In this document: positions 32,981-43,400 of the stretch, in pieces
Layout of the letters: every line of letters begins with the position of its first letter
Position numbering within the stretch: position 1 is the first letter of the stretch
From: Verrucomicrobiota bacterium
Lineage (GTDB): Bacteria; Verrucomicrobiota; Verrucomicrobiia; Opitutales; Opitutaceae
Assembly: GCA_023457715.1 (NCBI GenBank)
Contig: JAEWKR010000093.1
Coordinates: 1 to 64,000 of the forward strand
DNA: 64,000 bases
Direction: 5' to 3'
Notes under the pieces: generated by a model
Seen by the model: only the letters and a program-made list of their open reading frames with translations
Database searches by the model: none
Told to the model about the DNA's origin: nothing
Made by a program: the position numbers and the translations under genes

Positions 32981-33214
32981 TCAGACTGAGGACTCCGGCC
33001 GGACGCTTACCATCCAACCGGCCATCGTGCTGTAGTTGATGCCCTCCCGCCGCGCAAACTGCGCCATCGACATGCCGCTTGCGCGGTACGCTTCGATCAA
33101 CCGCAACCGCTCGCCAGAAGGCAGTACCCGCCGGCCACGCGAATCGCGCTTTTCCCCCGTGTCCACCACCTCCGCTGTAATTGCTCCCATCCCGCCAAGA
33201 TACCCGCTCACCAA
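32981..33214 (-). pseudogene. IS66 TnpA-like accessory protein, truncated
   Basis: A 77-residue frame whose middle (RRVLPSGERLRLIEAYRASG and MSMAQFARREGINYSTMAGW) is the helix-turn-helix of IS66 accessory protein TnpA. The homologous part stops at GWM, exactly where the terminal sequence GTAAGCGTCCGG begins, and the last residues (VSVRPESSV) are translated from that terminus. It is thus the 5' half of a tnpA cut by another IS66 end. Confidence 0.7.
32991..33010 (+). mobile_element. IS66 terminal repeat, right end of the tnpC element
   Basis: GACTCCGGCCGGACGCTTAC, the inward-reading complement being GTAAGCGTCCGG, the usual IS66 tip. It lies 88 bp after the tnpC stop, in the correct orientation for its right end. 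Confidence 0.6.
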
Positions 33215-33230
33215 TCAACCGGCTACGAGG

Positions 33231-33249
33231 CACTCCGCCGGACGCTTAC
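33231..33249 (-). mobile_element. IS66 terminal repeat, left end of the tnpA fragment
   Basis: CACTCCGCCGGACGCTTAC. On the - strand it reads GTAAGCGTCCGGCGGAGTG and precedes the tnpA fragment, as an IS66 left end should. It is in the same orientation as the tip at 32991, so the two belong to different copies. Confidence 0.6.
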
Positions 33250-33745
33250 AGCAGATCGCAGCGATGGCACAGGTCCACCGGATGCTGCATAGCCCCGGCC
33301 CCGCGGTGTCCGACCCCGATCAACTGGCGCTCTTCTGAGCGCACACGCAAAACGGCCGGCGGTATCGCACTGCGACGCCGCCGGCACTTTGGCGCGAGCT
33401 CCCCTCCCAGGCTCCTGCCGAGACCTACGACGGAGGTAGCCGAAATCCCGCCGTTCCTTGAAAGTCCATCTCCGCGAAAACGCCCCCACTCATCGCACCA
33501 TCCCCGAAACCTACGACACCGGCGGAATCTTTTTCGGACGATAGCGTGGCAAAAACGCCAAAAACCCTACGACGCCAATCGCGTCACAAACTACGACGCG
33601 AAAGAAATCCGGCACACCTTCCGGATTGCCACAAGTCAGCCGGCTCCGGTGGATTTTCCTTATCGGTTTCTTATCGGTCTGTCCTGTCTGCTGCCTGACC
33701 ATTCAGACACTAGAACGGCCAAGCACCCGCAGTCTGAAACAGGGC
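33250..33745. other. Gene-free accessory DNA
   Basis: Holds the second copy of the 77-bp repeat (33626-33703) and a CTTCCGGATTGCC word (33618-33630) that recurs twice in tandem at 36478-36505. Short frames exist, but none resembles a protein. Nothing else was seen. Confidence 0.5.
33626..33703. repeat. 77-bp direct repeat, copy 2
   Basis: Matches 31883-31959. It ends 43 bp from the stop codon of the immunity-like gene. Confidence 0.75.
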
Positions 33746-34186
33746 TCACCTTCGCCGCATCGCAGTCCCGAACAGCTTGAGCTGTTCCCGATCTCCCGTA
33801 ACCCGCTTCACGCTCACTAAGGACCACTTCAGGGGAATAGCGGGCCTGCGGCTCCCAAACAGGCGCCACCTGCCGCGGTTTGAGTCATCTTCGAGAATGC
33901 CTCGGACAATACCCAAGTAACCCAGGAGCGCTTGCGTTGGTTGATCCCGTAAATCAGCGCACACGAACTCGGCAAGTCCCCCTATGTCTATGTTCATTCC
34001 TGCTTGCCGCAGTTCGAAAACAAGAACTTCCACGCTCACCTCCATTTCGAACGTGCTCGCCGCGTCGACTTCGTCAATACTGTCAACGGTGACCTCAGCG
34101 GGATTTACCTCGCTTCCGTCGATTTGCAGCCGTGTGAGTCGGCGTCCGGTTTCGAGGAAGGATTGTCGAGTGGAGCTCTTATTCAT
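33746..34186 (-). CDS. Putative immunity protein of the Rhs toxin tip
   Basis: A 146-residue soluble protein without signal peptide or membrane helix. I do not recognise the family. Its ATG lies inside the end of the Rhs frame (ATGAATAA, 8-bp overlap), with GGAAGG about 9 nt upstream as a good ribosome binding site. A small cytosolic protein encoded immediately after an Rhs toxin domain is the standard place for the cognate immunity protein, and it is acidic in the middle (GSEVNPAEVTVDSIDEVD) as many immunity proteins are. The fold and toxin contact are unknown. A longer frame back to 34327 would overlap the toxin coding sequence extensively and lacks support. Confidence 0.6.
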   Translation of the reverse strand: MNKSSTRQSFLETGRRLTRLQIDGSEVNPAEVTVDSIDEVDAASTFEMEVSVEVLVFELRQAGMNIDIGGLAEFVCADLRDQPTQALLGYLGIVRGILEDDSNRGRWRLFGSRRPAIPLKWSLVSVKRVTGDREQLKLFGTAMRRR

Positions 34187-35954
34187 CACCAAGGCCTTCC
34201 GATATGCCATAACCGGCGCCGACGCCAGTGCTAAGCGTTGCCACCCGCGCCCAATTAGGCATCGCCAACAACGGTCGGACGAGCACCGGGTAGGGAGAAA
34301 CCCCTTTGACTGAGAATGCCGTGTCAATCATAGCATGCGCGGCGCGCGATTCGGCGATTTTGATGTTCCAAGCTTGGTTCTTGATATAGTTCGGGATGGC
34401 GCGGCCCCAACCGCCTTGAGGGATAGCCCAATGATGCAGTTCTGCATTAGTACCCACCAAGCCCCACCGCGAACGTAACTGATGGCTAACTCCTTGGCTC
34501 CAATGACCTCCGGGGGGGCTGCCCCAAGTATACCTCGAATTCATTGCTTCATGCCACCGAGATAGCCCGCTGCGACCCGCGGAAAGCACGGTGCGCAGTT
34601 GTGCCCCACTTGCGCCGAAGCCCATAAGAATTCCCGCTACGATTTGCCCGAACGTGGCCTCCCGGGTGCCCCCGATCTCTGCCTGCAATGCACGTGCCGC
34701 CTGTCTTGCCAGCTGCCGGTTACCCACCGCTCGCGCATCCCTAAGGATATTCGTTAGCCTGATCATCCGCATCGTGGGCGATAGGTCCTTGAACTGCGTA
34801 GGTTGACGCTCGTCCCACCAACTGTCCACCGCGACCTGAGCGCCAGCTAATAGCGGCCCGCCACTTTCGGAACTCCGCCACTCCTCTCGACCAAGATTAT
34901 CCAATTGCATCGTCCGACCGAACAATTCAGCCCCGTCCTTCAACGCTTGTGCGAATCGCTCGTCCTGTTCCCGATCGAAATCTGTTGGGGTAACGCGAAA
35001 CTCCGGCATACGCTCCGGCGGAGCAGTGTTGGTTTCTAAGCCCAGCCGATCATGATTTGCGATCGGCTCGTTTGTCACGAAGGCATACAGGTTGGCGCCG
35101 CCTTCGTCCCCTATCGGATCCCGGTTGATAAAGCGACCCAGGCTCGGATTGTAGAACCGATAGCCGTAGTACACCAAGCCCGTATGTTCGTCGTGGAACT
35201 TGGTGGAATAGCGGAACGGGTTCTCCTTCGCGTAGGTGCCCTCAGCCCGGAGGAGCTGACCGTACGGATCGTACTCGTAAATCGCGACGGCGGTCCCGGC
35301 TGAATTGACCACGCCAACGACATTACCTTGCCCGTCGCTGAGCATGCTGTACGGGGTAAGGGCATTCGTCTCGTGCACTACCTGGAATAGCAGCGCACCT
35401 GCGCCGCCGGTTTGCTCCAGCGAGCCATACACATCCAAGCCCCAACCATAGCTGCGTTTCACCATAGCGGTCGTTCCAGTCACCTCGATTTCGGCGATCA
35501 AGTTCCAGCCGCTATGAATGTATCGCCTCGAGTACGTGACCACATTGTCCGCCTTGACCGTCTTCTCGATGCGACGCCCCCGGTAGTCGTACCGAAACAC
35601 AAGCTCCCAAGTAGGTGGCCGAGCCAGACTCCACCCAGCCGCAGCCAGGTCCGTTTCGCTGCGACGCATGACCCGAATCAACCGGTTTTCGGCATCGTAC
35701 GTGTACGAATAAAGCGCATCAGTGGTCAGGTTGCCATCATTGTCGTAGCCCAACGATTCGGTCTGAGGGCGCATTAGCGTCCAGATGTCGACGGACGATG
35801 ATGTCCCACTCAGTGAACTGGCCACCGTGACTTGAGAGTACTTGCCGAAGCCCTCTATAACCGCGTCCCAGTACCGCTCACCCGACAAGCGGCTAACCGT
35901 ACCGCTATTCACTGTCACGACCGCGTCCGGGCTGGAGGTGCCTGCCGCACGGCG
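34179..35954 (-). pseudogene. 5'-truncated Rhs/YD-repeat protein with C-terminal nuclease-like toxin tip
   Basis: About 590 codons of an Rhs protein that has lost its N-terminal part. YD-type repeats are seen (YDNDGNLTTDALYSYTYDAE, IYEYDPYGQLLRAEGTY), followed by the conserved core end YYGYRFYNPSLGRFINRDP and NLYAFVTNEP. After this lies a variable tip of about 290 residues. Near its end, NAELHHWAIPQGGWG, IPNYIKNQAWNIK and ESRAAHAMI together look like an HNH/His-Me-type nuclease with the paired His at 34431-34436. The 5' end is replaced by a broken RAYT gene (junction near 35955), so there is no Rhs start codon; the frame stays open through the junction to 36266. Either it is dead, or only the tip is made from an internal start. 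The downstream immunity-like gene is intact. Confidence 0.75.
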
Positions 35955-36402
35955 TTTTAATATGCCGCGAGACTTCGTTTGGTTGAGCTCGTTCTCGTCG
36001 GCGGCCAAACCAGGATGGAGCGCCAACGCCTGGAGGTCCTTGGCAAGCGCCCTGCGCCAGCCCGACGTTCCGATTGCCCAGCCTCGGCATAGCTCCCGTC
36101 GTTCCTGCCCCCTTGTAACGCCCTTGGAACAGGTGTCCCCGTTCCCCGCGGTAACGATTAAAGCGGGTCGCAAACGTGCACTGAAGCCAGTGCATGCCCT
36201 CCACCAGGTTCGGCTGCGGCGTCTCCACGGACAAATGAAAGTGATTCCGCATGAGCACGTCCGCATGCAGCACCCAACCGAACATCGTGACAGCCTCTTT
36301 CAGCACCGCCTCGAACGCCTTGCCGCCCGAGCCAAACACATCGCACCGGTAGTTGCCCTGGTTGATCACGTGGTACAGCGCGCCCTTAAACTGGATCCGC
36401 AT
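35955..36402 (-). pseudogene. REP-associated tyrosine transposase (RAYT), frameshifted, copy 1
   Basis: Y1-transposase (IS200-like TnpA) family. It starts MRIQFKGALYHVINQGN at 36402 and contains the HUH motif in LMRNHFHLSVETP and the region GMHWLQCTFATRFNRY, then RGERGHLFQGRYKG with the candidate catalytic Tyr. A frameshift near 36110 moves the C-terminal part (ELCRGWAIGTSGWRRALAKD) into the frame that continues into Rhs. RAYTs are thought to spread REP hairpins. A REP-like piece, GAGCGCCAGCGA, lies just upstream at 36539-36550. Confidence 0.8.
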
Positions 36403-36537
36403 TTGCCTCGGAACAACGCCATTAGGCACAGGTAACTCTTGTTGTCCCCCGCCGAATCAACAGTTCCCGTCCTGCCCCTTCCGGATTGCCCCCTTCCGGA
36501 TTGCCCTCGCGTCTGCCGCATGTTCACGCGTTGTTTG

Positions 36538-36557
36538 CGAGCGCCAGCGAGCCGCTA
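36538..36557. repeat. REP-like element next to RAYT copy 1
   Basis: CGAGCGCCAGCGAGCCGCTA shares GAGCGCCAGCGA with the REP-like arms at 20.4-20.9 kb. Two tandem 15-bp repeats containing CTTCCGGATTGCC lie nearby at about 36476-36505. Confidence 0.5.
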
Positions 36558-36572
36558 TACTTAAACCGAGCA

Positions 36573-37622
36573 TCACGGCTTCACCGCGTTCACGGTCTGC
36601 TTCGGATCAAATTCTAGGTTGCGGGTGCCTAGCTTCGGATTGAGGAAGCTTTCCAAGTAGACGAAGTGATCGCCTCCCGCGGCCAACTCGAAACTCACGC
36701 GCGCAAAGCGCCCATCCGATAATTTCAGGAAAAACTCTTTCTTGAGACTGTTCGTCCACCGAGAACCTGACCTCGGCATTGCTTGCTCAAACACGGATGA
36801 GTAGCCGTCTGCGGGAGCGACAAAATCAAATTGGCCCGTGCGCTCGACGATACCGCCTCCTGGAACGGTGACTCGGCAGCGCCAGTCATATCGCCGACGC
36901 TCGTCCTTGTTGGCGTCGTCGGTCCAGACCTCCACACGTAAATCACCCTGATCGTTGCCGACCGCAACCGGACGTTCTTTGCGCAAGGTGATTTCTGTCG
37001 GCGTGCCGTCGCGCGGCACACGCACGGTGCCCACCGATCTAATCACCGGCTCGGTCTCCCCCATTTTATGGAGCACCAAGATCGCCGGGTTCTCCCTTGA
37101 AGGCGGCGCTCCCCCGGTCGGCATCCCATACCCGAAGCTGCGCGCCGATTGATCGTCGACATGATAATATCCTTCTTTCGCGACGCGGACATAGAGGCCC
37201 GCGCCCCTGATATTGCTGATGGAAAAAAGCCCCTGTTCATCGCTCGTTCCCTGATACTTACTGCCGTCCTTAAAATATTTATCGGCAGCTGAGTAGTGAA
37301 CCTTTGCACTGGGAACAGGATCACCGTGCTGATCGATCACCTTACCCCAAAAATCGATGGAGGCACTGAAAACCTCTACGATCTTCCCAATCTTCGTTTT
37401 GTCTTCAGGCGTCAGATTCGCGCCCGGCAAATCGGGAATCAAAAGTCCTTGGGTGGACTCCTGCGCTGGAGTGGTTGCCGGAACCGCAGGCGTTACTGAC
37501 TGCGGTGGTGAAACCAAATCCTGTGTCAATTGCGTCGGCTGAGACCGTGGCCATTTCCACAACCCGACGAGCACGCCTAACAGGAGCACGATGAAAACAA
37601 TGAAAGCGTGTTTCCGGTTCAT
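36573..37622 (-). CDS. Membrane-anchored protein with carboxypeptidase-regulatory-like domain
   Basis: A 349-residue protein with an N-terminal membrane anchor (AFIVFIVLLLGVLVGLW, about 6-22), a Pro/Thr/Gln-rich linker, then a domain at about 85-165 (IDFWGKVIDQHGDPVPSAKV, TSDEQGLFSISNIRGAGLYV, KEGYYHVD) that has the signature of carboxypeptidase regulatory-like/Cna-B-type beta sandwiches. The rest (FDFVAPADGYSSVFEQAM, RFARVSFELAAGGDHFVYLES) is a second beta-rich part of unknown type. The gene is last in a three-gene operon and starts with ATGA overlap to the hydrolase gene. It is probably periplasmic or surface-exposed. Base composition is lower in GC than in the flanking chromosome. Confidence 0.7.
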   Translation of the reverse strand: MNRKHAFIVFIVLLLGVLVGLWKWPRSQPTQLTQDLVSPPQSVTPAVPATTPAQESTQGLLIPDLPGANLTPEDKTKIGKIVEVFSASIDFWGKVIDQHGDPVPSAKVHYSAADKYFKDGSKYQGTSDEQGLFSISNIRGAGLYVRVAKEGYYHVDDQSARSFGYGMPTGGAPPSRENPAILVLHKMGETEPVIRSVGTVRVPRDGTPTEITLRKERPVAVGNDQGDLRVEVWTDDANKDERRRYDWRCRVTVPGGGIVERTGQFDFVAPADGYSSVFEQAMPRSGSRWTNSLKKEFFLKLSDGRFARVSFELAAGGDHFVYLESFLNPKLGTRNLEFDPKQTVNAVKP

Positions 37623-40492
37623 GGTGTAGGCTCCATTCCTAGCCGGCGGAGAAGCTCATCGTAAAATGGTCTCAAGGCTTGAATGCTGCGGTTAAACTGC
37701 GCGCTGTGCTCTGTATCAAAAAACAGAGGTGATGAGTTCAAACTAAATGAACCCTGAATCACGCCCGCCGTTCGGCTCTCCGCACCGACGACTTTGCTCC
37801 ACGAGCGGCAGACAAAAGGCATCGCCACGAATGGATCGGTCAGGCTGTCTTGAAAAGCCGATGGCCCGGTGCCGATCTGCCGCCAGATGGCGCGTTGCGA
37901 TCCCAATACGACCGAAGCACCCCGCGTGTAACCGTAGCCGCTGATCGGCTTGGTCTGATCGTTGTTAAACTCCCACGCATAGGTGGTGGCATGGTCATCC
38001 GGCAAATAGAAGCTGACCAGGTTGCCAACGCTGGCGCTCAAGCGTCCGCGATAAGACAGCGCCCGCGTCTCAGGCACAGGATCGTCATCCGGCGAGACAC
38101 CGGCCTCCCAAAACGTGGGCCGGAAGCCCGCGTAGGTTTGGGGCGAGGGCCGCTCGCCCTGCTGCAAAAGCGCTCGATGATCGTAGCAGCTCGCCGGAAC
38201 GGCGGCCTGCATGAGCACGTAATTGTCGAACGAGACCCCCGCAAGTAGGGCTGAGCCAGCGATGATATTTCCCATGCTGTGCGCGACGATATTGCGCGAA
38301 TAACCAGCAGGGAGGCCGTCAACGGCCGCTTTCACGATCGCGCCAGACTGCCAGGCAACGCGCTCGCTGCCGTTATAGTCCGCCAAGTATCCTTCCACCG
38401 CTTCCCCGATCAACGGCACGTTATCGAAGGCGTCGGAGTAATTCGTGTTCCAGCGCAGGCTGACAAACCGACCCTTAAAACCGCGATGCCAGAGCCGTTT
38501 GAACATGGTCTCCGCAAAATTAACTGAACCATCCGGCGACATGTTCCAGCCATGCACGAAAACGATGCCTTGCGGCGCCTCTCCAACAGGCTGCTCAAAC
38601 GCGGTGCCTGGCCCTTCATACATCGACTTGATGCTTTTTAGATCCAGCCACACGCCCGGACCTTCGCCGATCTCGGTGTAGCTCGCGCCTTCTTTTTTGA
38701 GGATAACGAGCTTGAGCTGACCTTTGCCTGGCCTGCAGCCTTCAAAGAGCAAATGGGTCTTCGGCTGAGCATCCGTAAGATTGGAAAACAATGAGCTCGG
38801 GAGAATAAACACACCGCTACCCTCGATGGTGCGTTGACCCGCGATTGGCCCCTGCGACTCAGTCCTGGCATCGACGACCGCCCACTGAACAAGTTGCTGT
38901 GGCAGGTTGGGATTATTGGCTGTGTTGAGGTAGCCGGTGCCACCATCGGTTTCGCGGTTCTTGAAGATCTGAATGGCCGGTGTGCCCGTTGTGTTCGTCC
39001 ATTTGAGCCCCAAATGAAAGTCACCATTCTTAAACGCTTCATTGAGGCTCTGCGTATGAATCTGAAGCCGCGCAAAATCCTCCAAGTCTCTTTCGCACTC
39101 GATACGATGATCAGTCCAGTCCTGGGACTGCCGGGGAACCCGATCCGAATCCGACGATCCCGTTATGGCGTCATCGTCGTCATTGGTCCAGAAGCGGTAA
39201 GGACGATATTCTGCCGTCGCGTCGGAATTATCAACCGCCGGGGAGGTGATAGTTCCGTCCCGGTTGGCGTCGACGGTCAGGGTGGCTGGTACTGCGAGTC
39301 CCAAGTACGGTTCATTATCGCGAAGCCCCTCGAAGAAAATTAATCCGTCGTCATCCATACGCGCCCAGCCGTAATCCGGCCTGCTCCATCGGTCGGGCAA
39401 GTATTGCAGAACCGGCGTACGATCGAGCCTGAACGTTTTTTGTCCAGTGTTCTCATCGGTGCCCCGCACCGGCGTCACGATCGTCAGCCCATCGTGGATC
39501 AGTACCTCGTCCTTGTTATTGAGCGAGCCAAATTCCCCGCCGATGTCATATGGCTTCCCGTCTTCTAGCCACCAGTACGCCTGCGTTAGCCACCTTGGCA
39601 TGCTGACGGCAATGATCGTCTTGTTGCGGTTCAATGCCACTGGTTGGCCGGGTACGATTCCCGGCGGCAGGCCTTCGATCTTCATACCAGAGTTCCCTTC
39701 GTTAGCCCCGTGGGCGAGCAGCGCAAAACTTGGAGGACCGCCTGGCTCGTCCACTGCGATGATGACATCACCGGCGTCGTTGGTCCAACCCGCGTCCACC
39801 TTCGTACCCGAAAACGTTACCGTCGCTCCATCGCCGGACTGCGTGAGGTGAATTCCGCGGGACGAAAGCCGCCTCGCGTCACCGAGCTTGCCGTTCTCGC
39901 TAATCGTCCAGGCCGTTCCCGTCGTGTCGGCCCAGAACCCCGAGGTCTCGCCATTGATCCCGTTAGGGAGATAATCCTTCGCGTCGTACTGGGTGGTGTA
40001 GCTGTCCCCTACGATCGAGACCTCGCTCATGGACTGGGTTCGCCAGTATTCGAATACCGGGGAAAGGCTTCCGTGGGACGGAAGTGCGGTGACGGTATGC
40101 TGCTCCGTGTCGAGGATCCCGGCGAAATCGTACAGCGAATAGGCGAACAGGACCTGCCCGCGACTGTTGATGTCCACGCATCCAATGTCCGTGCCGATCA
40201 CCGTTTCCTTGCCGCGCCGCCAACTGCAGTAGAGGCCCTCCGCGTTCATGTAGAGCAGAGCTCCCCCGTGATGGCTCATGGCATAGAGCACTCCGCCCGC
40301 TGCGATATCGATCACCGCATACCGCTTGGCGGGAGGCAATGGCGCCAACGCCGGCTCGGGATGATCAAACGTGTGGTTCACCACCTGACCGTTCGCCGTG
40401 GCCGTTGCCTGGGTTCGATTCGTCTGAGCGACAGCGATCGCAGCGCCAAGTGAAGCGAAGCACGCGAGAAGGCGGACAGTTGAGGCGTTCAT
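37619..40492 (-). CDS. Large exported alpha/beta-hydrolase
   Basis: A 957-residue protein with a signal peptide (1-22, ending AVA). Residues about 50-400 have repeated short beta-strand patterns with Gly-Asp turns (YAVIDIAAGGVLYAMSHHG, IGTDIGCVDINSRGQVLFA), suggesting a propeller-like domain. The middle carries DANRDGTITSPAVDNSDATA, a Ca-binding-like loop. From about 640 there is an alpha/beta-hydrolase: oxyanion strand IVFVHGWNMSPDG and nucleophile elbow IVAHSMGN with Ser739 (A-x-S-x-G instead of G-x-S-x-G). The family is unnamed; lipase/esterase-like activity is inferred. It is the middle gene of the operon: 1 bp after the giant surface protein and overlapping the next gene by 4 bp. Confidence 0.75.
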   Translation of the reverse strand: MNASTVRLLACFASLGAAIAVAQTNRTQATATANGQVVNHTFDHPEPALAPLPPAKRYAVIDIAAGGVLYAMSHHGGALLYMNAEGLYCSWRRGKETVIGTDIGCVDINSRGQVLFAYSLYDFAGILDTEQHTVTALPSHGSLSPVFEYWRTQSMSEVSIVGDSYTTQYDAKDYLPNGINGETSGFWADTTGTAWTISENGKLGDARRLSSRGIHLTQSGDGATVTFSGTKVDAGWTNDAGDVIIAVDEPGGPPSFALLAHGANEGNSGMKIEGLPPGIVPGQPVALNRNKTIIAVSMPRWLTQAYWWLEDGKPYDIGGEFGSLNNKDEVLIHDGLTIVTPVRGTDENTGQKTFRLDRTPVLQYLPDRWSRPDYGWARMDDDGLIFFEGLRDNEPYLGLAVPATLTVDANRDGTITSPAVDNSDATAEYRPYRFWTNDDDDAITGSSDSDRVPRQSQDWTDHRIECERDLEDFARLQIHTQSLNEAFKNGDFHLGLKWTNTTGTPAIQIFKNRETDGGTGYLNTANNPNLPQQLVQWAVVDARTESQGPIAGQRTIEGSGVFILPSSLFSNLTDAQPKTHLLFEGCRPGKGQLKLVILKKEGASYTEIGEGPGVWLDLKSIKSMYEGPGTAFEQPVGEAPQGIVFVHGWNMSPDGSVNFAETMFKRLWHRGFKGRFVSLRWNTNYSDAFDNVPLIGEAVEGYLADYNGSERVAWQSGAIVKAAVDGLPAGYSRNIVAHSMGNIIAGSALLAGVSFDNYVLMQAAVPASCYDHRALLQQGERPSPQTYAGFRPTFWEAGVSPDDDPVPETRALSYRGRLSASVGNLVSFYLPDDHATTYAWEFNNDQTKPISGYGYTRGASVVLGSQRAIWRQIGTGPSAFQDSLTDPFVAMPFVCRSWSKVVGAESRTAGVIQGSFSLNSSPLFFDTEHSAQFNRSIQALRPFYDELLRRLGMEPTP

Positions 40493-40493
40493 G

Positions 40494-43400
40494 TTATTTG
40501 ACGGCGGATTTCACATAAACGGTGGCGACACCTTCGCCATCGCTCCTCACTTCGACTGCGTCTTGGCCGTCATCTTCGGGGCTGGCTGCGAGTTTGTGCC
40601 CCCCCAGTGTGGCGGAGAAGGTTACAGGTGCATTGGCCAGAACATTTCCATGCCGGTCAGTGACCTTCAGCGAAAGGGTCTGATCAGGCCCAAACTCACC
40701 TTGAGCCACGAGCGGCGTGAGCGTTGGCAGCGCGCCATCGTAGTAATCGTTTGGATCCGTTCCGCGCTGAACCTCTTCGGCGTTGGGAACGCTGTCGCCG
40801 TCGTTGTCATCCCACGCATCGTATGCCATCGGGTCTAACCCATTCTTCACCTCGATGCCGTCCGGCAATCCATCGCCGTCGGTATCGGCCGAACTGGGAT
40901 TGGTCCCGCTCGCGGCTTCCTGCAGCACGGTCAGCCCGTCCATATCCGAGTCGCCACCCAGGATTGAACCTGACTCTGCTAGGGTCGGATCGAAGCCAAA
41001 ACTCAGCTCCCAGCCATCCGGCAGGGCGTCGCCATCCGAATCAGACCGGTTTGCCCACGTGCCGGTGACATACTCCTGCACGTTCGTGAGGCTGTCTTCA
41101 TCTAGGTCGCCCGCTCGATCGTCCGACAAGGGATCCATCCCGTTTGCGCGCTCATAGGCGTCATCGATCCCGTCGCCGTCCTGATCAAGGTGCAGAGGGT
41201 TATCCGTCCTGAACGACAAGGCGTCGATTTGGGCGGAAAGCGCTCCACCGTTATTCACGTCGATCCGACCCAGTCCGTACGTCCAATTCGCAAGATTCGC
41301 GTAGACCATTCGCCCGTTCACAAACAGGTCGAAGGAACTCGCCGCGTAGTCCACGCGCAGCGTGACACGCATCCATTCCGCGGCCACTCCGGAACCTATG
41401 GGGAAGCGGTACCCGGTGGTGCGAAACGAAAGCCCATCCGTAACTTCACCGACTAGGACCTCGCCAGCATCGCCGCTCATGGAAAAGCTCACGAAGGCCT
41501 GTCCGACGGAGACGAGCGTCGAATCGTTCACGGTCACACCCACCGATGGCCGGCACAAGAAATCGAAGAAGTAGACCGGATCCGTCTGCGCGATTCCAAA
41601 CTCCCGGGAAACCCGCGACGCAGGCTGCACCACGAGTGCATTCGCGCCCGCAGCCGATGTGCTCACTCCCACCGTGGCGGCGCCCGAATCAACCACCCAG
41701 CCACCCTGTCCCGAGATGTCCCCAGTAACGTAGCCTTCGGGAGCTTCGAAGGACACGAGGTAGAGTGGGGCCCGACCGACGCCAACAAAGACGGGGGCCG
41801 AAACAACACTCGTTCCGCTGATATCAATCGCCCTCGCAATCAGCATGTAGCTACCGGCCGTCACGTCACGCCACGTGAATGCAAAGGGAGAGGCAACGGC
41901 CTCGCCAATTTTCGAATCATTCGCGTAGTACTCGACGCGCGAAATCTGAGCAACGGAGCCACCTAGGCTGATGGTCAGCTCGGCCGCGGTGCCATGCGGA
42001 AGGAGCGTGTAATTCGATGGAGTCTCGATCGCGATTTCGAGTCCAGCCGCAACCGCAACCTTGACCGGCAAGGAGGTGGTTTGGGCGCCGGCATTGTCCG
42101 TCGCCGTGGCCTTCAATGAGTACTCGCCGGCGACTGGACTCCAAGAGATCGCATACGGTGCCGAGGTCGCTTCGCCAATCTTCGACTCGTTGGCGAAGAA
42201 CTCCACGCTCACGATCGAGCCATCCAGGTCTGCACCCACCGCTGACACCGATATCGGGGACGTCGTGCCCAGCATTGCACCCTCCACCGGTGAAGTAATG
42301 GCGATTGTTGGCGCCGCATTGGCGGGAACAGAGGTCGTCTCAAAAATGGTTGCCGTGCGTCCGGCATTGGCAGTGACCGTGCTCGGTTCCGCCGCAGGCG
42401 AATGGCGGAAAAAGACGGAGGCCGTACCCGTGCTTCCTGTACGGATCGTCACGGAGCTTGCCGCCAGTCCCGCTCCCGGGTTGCTGGCGAGGCCACCGCT
42501 TCCTTGGGTTACGGTGAATACCACCGGTGCGTTGGCCAATGGACGCTGCGCGACCGCATCGAAAAGGGTGAGGCTAAATGGCTCAGGGTTGAAGCTTCCG
42601 GGCAGGCTGGTCTGGTTGCTTCCGCTGGTCGACGTAATCACCGGTGCCTGCCCGTTATAATAGTCGGACGGGTCCGTGCCCCCGATGTACTCCCGCAAGT
42701 CGGGGAGTCCATCTCCGTCGGGATCCTCATCTCGGCCGTTGCCGGTCAGCGACCGCCCATGCGCAGTCTCCCAAACGTCATCAATGCCGTTGTCATTGGT
42801 ATCGTCGAACAAGGGATTATCCGCACCGGCGAAGACGTAGTCCAACCGGCTCATGCTTGAACTGTCCCCCCGCACCGCGAAAGACCCAAGGTGGGTCGCC
42901 GCATTGTCACGAAACCCGAGATCGGCCGCGACCATGTTGCCGCCGGCGTAGAGGTCCCACTTCAGCCGGCCGAAATCGAGCCGTGCCGTGAGGCGTGTCC
43001 ACGACAGCAACTCACGTTCCGGTCCCACGTTCGCCGCAAATGCACTCGAGCGCCATGTCCCGCCACCGTTGCCGTTGCCGTCAAGCGCTCTGAGCGATGC
43101 TATGGCCCCGTCGAGGACGAACGCGAAGCGGGCACCTTCGACATCGAACATCGTCGCGTTCGAAACGTCAGCTCCGGCGACGGGTCGCGCAAAGAAGTCC
43201 ATGAAGACAATCCCGGCGTCCGGCAGAGGAGCGAACGCTTGCGACAGCGAAACGGAGGGAGTGGCCGGTGCGAGTGCGACCGAATGCAACCCGTTATAGG
43301 CGACGTCCGCTGTTACCGTGGCCCGACCAGATGTGGCTGACCACCCGAGCTGACCGCCAGCGGCGCCAACCGCATAACCCTCCTGCAGTTCGAAGTCTGT

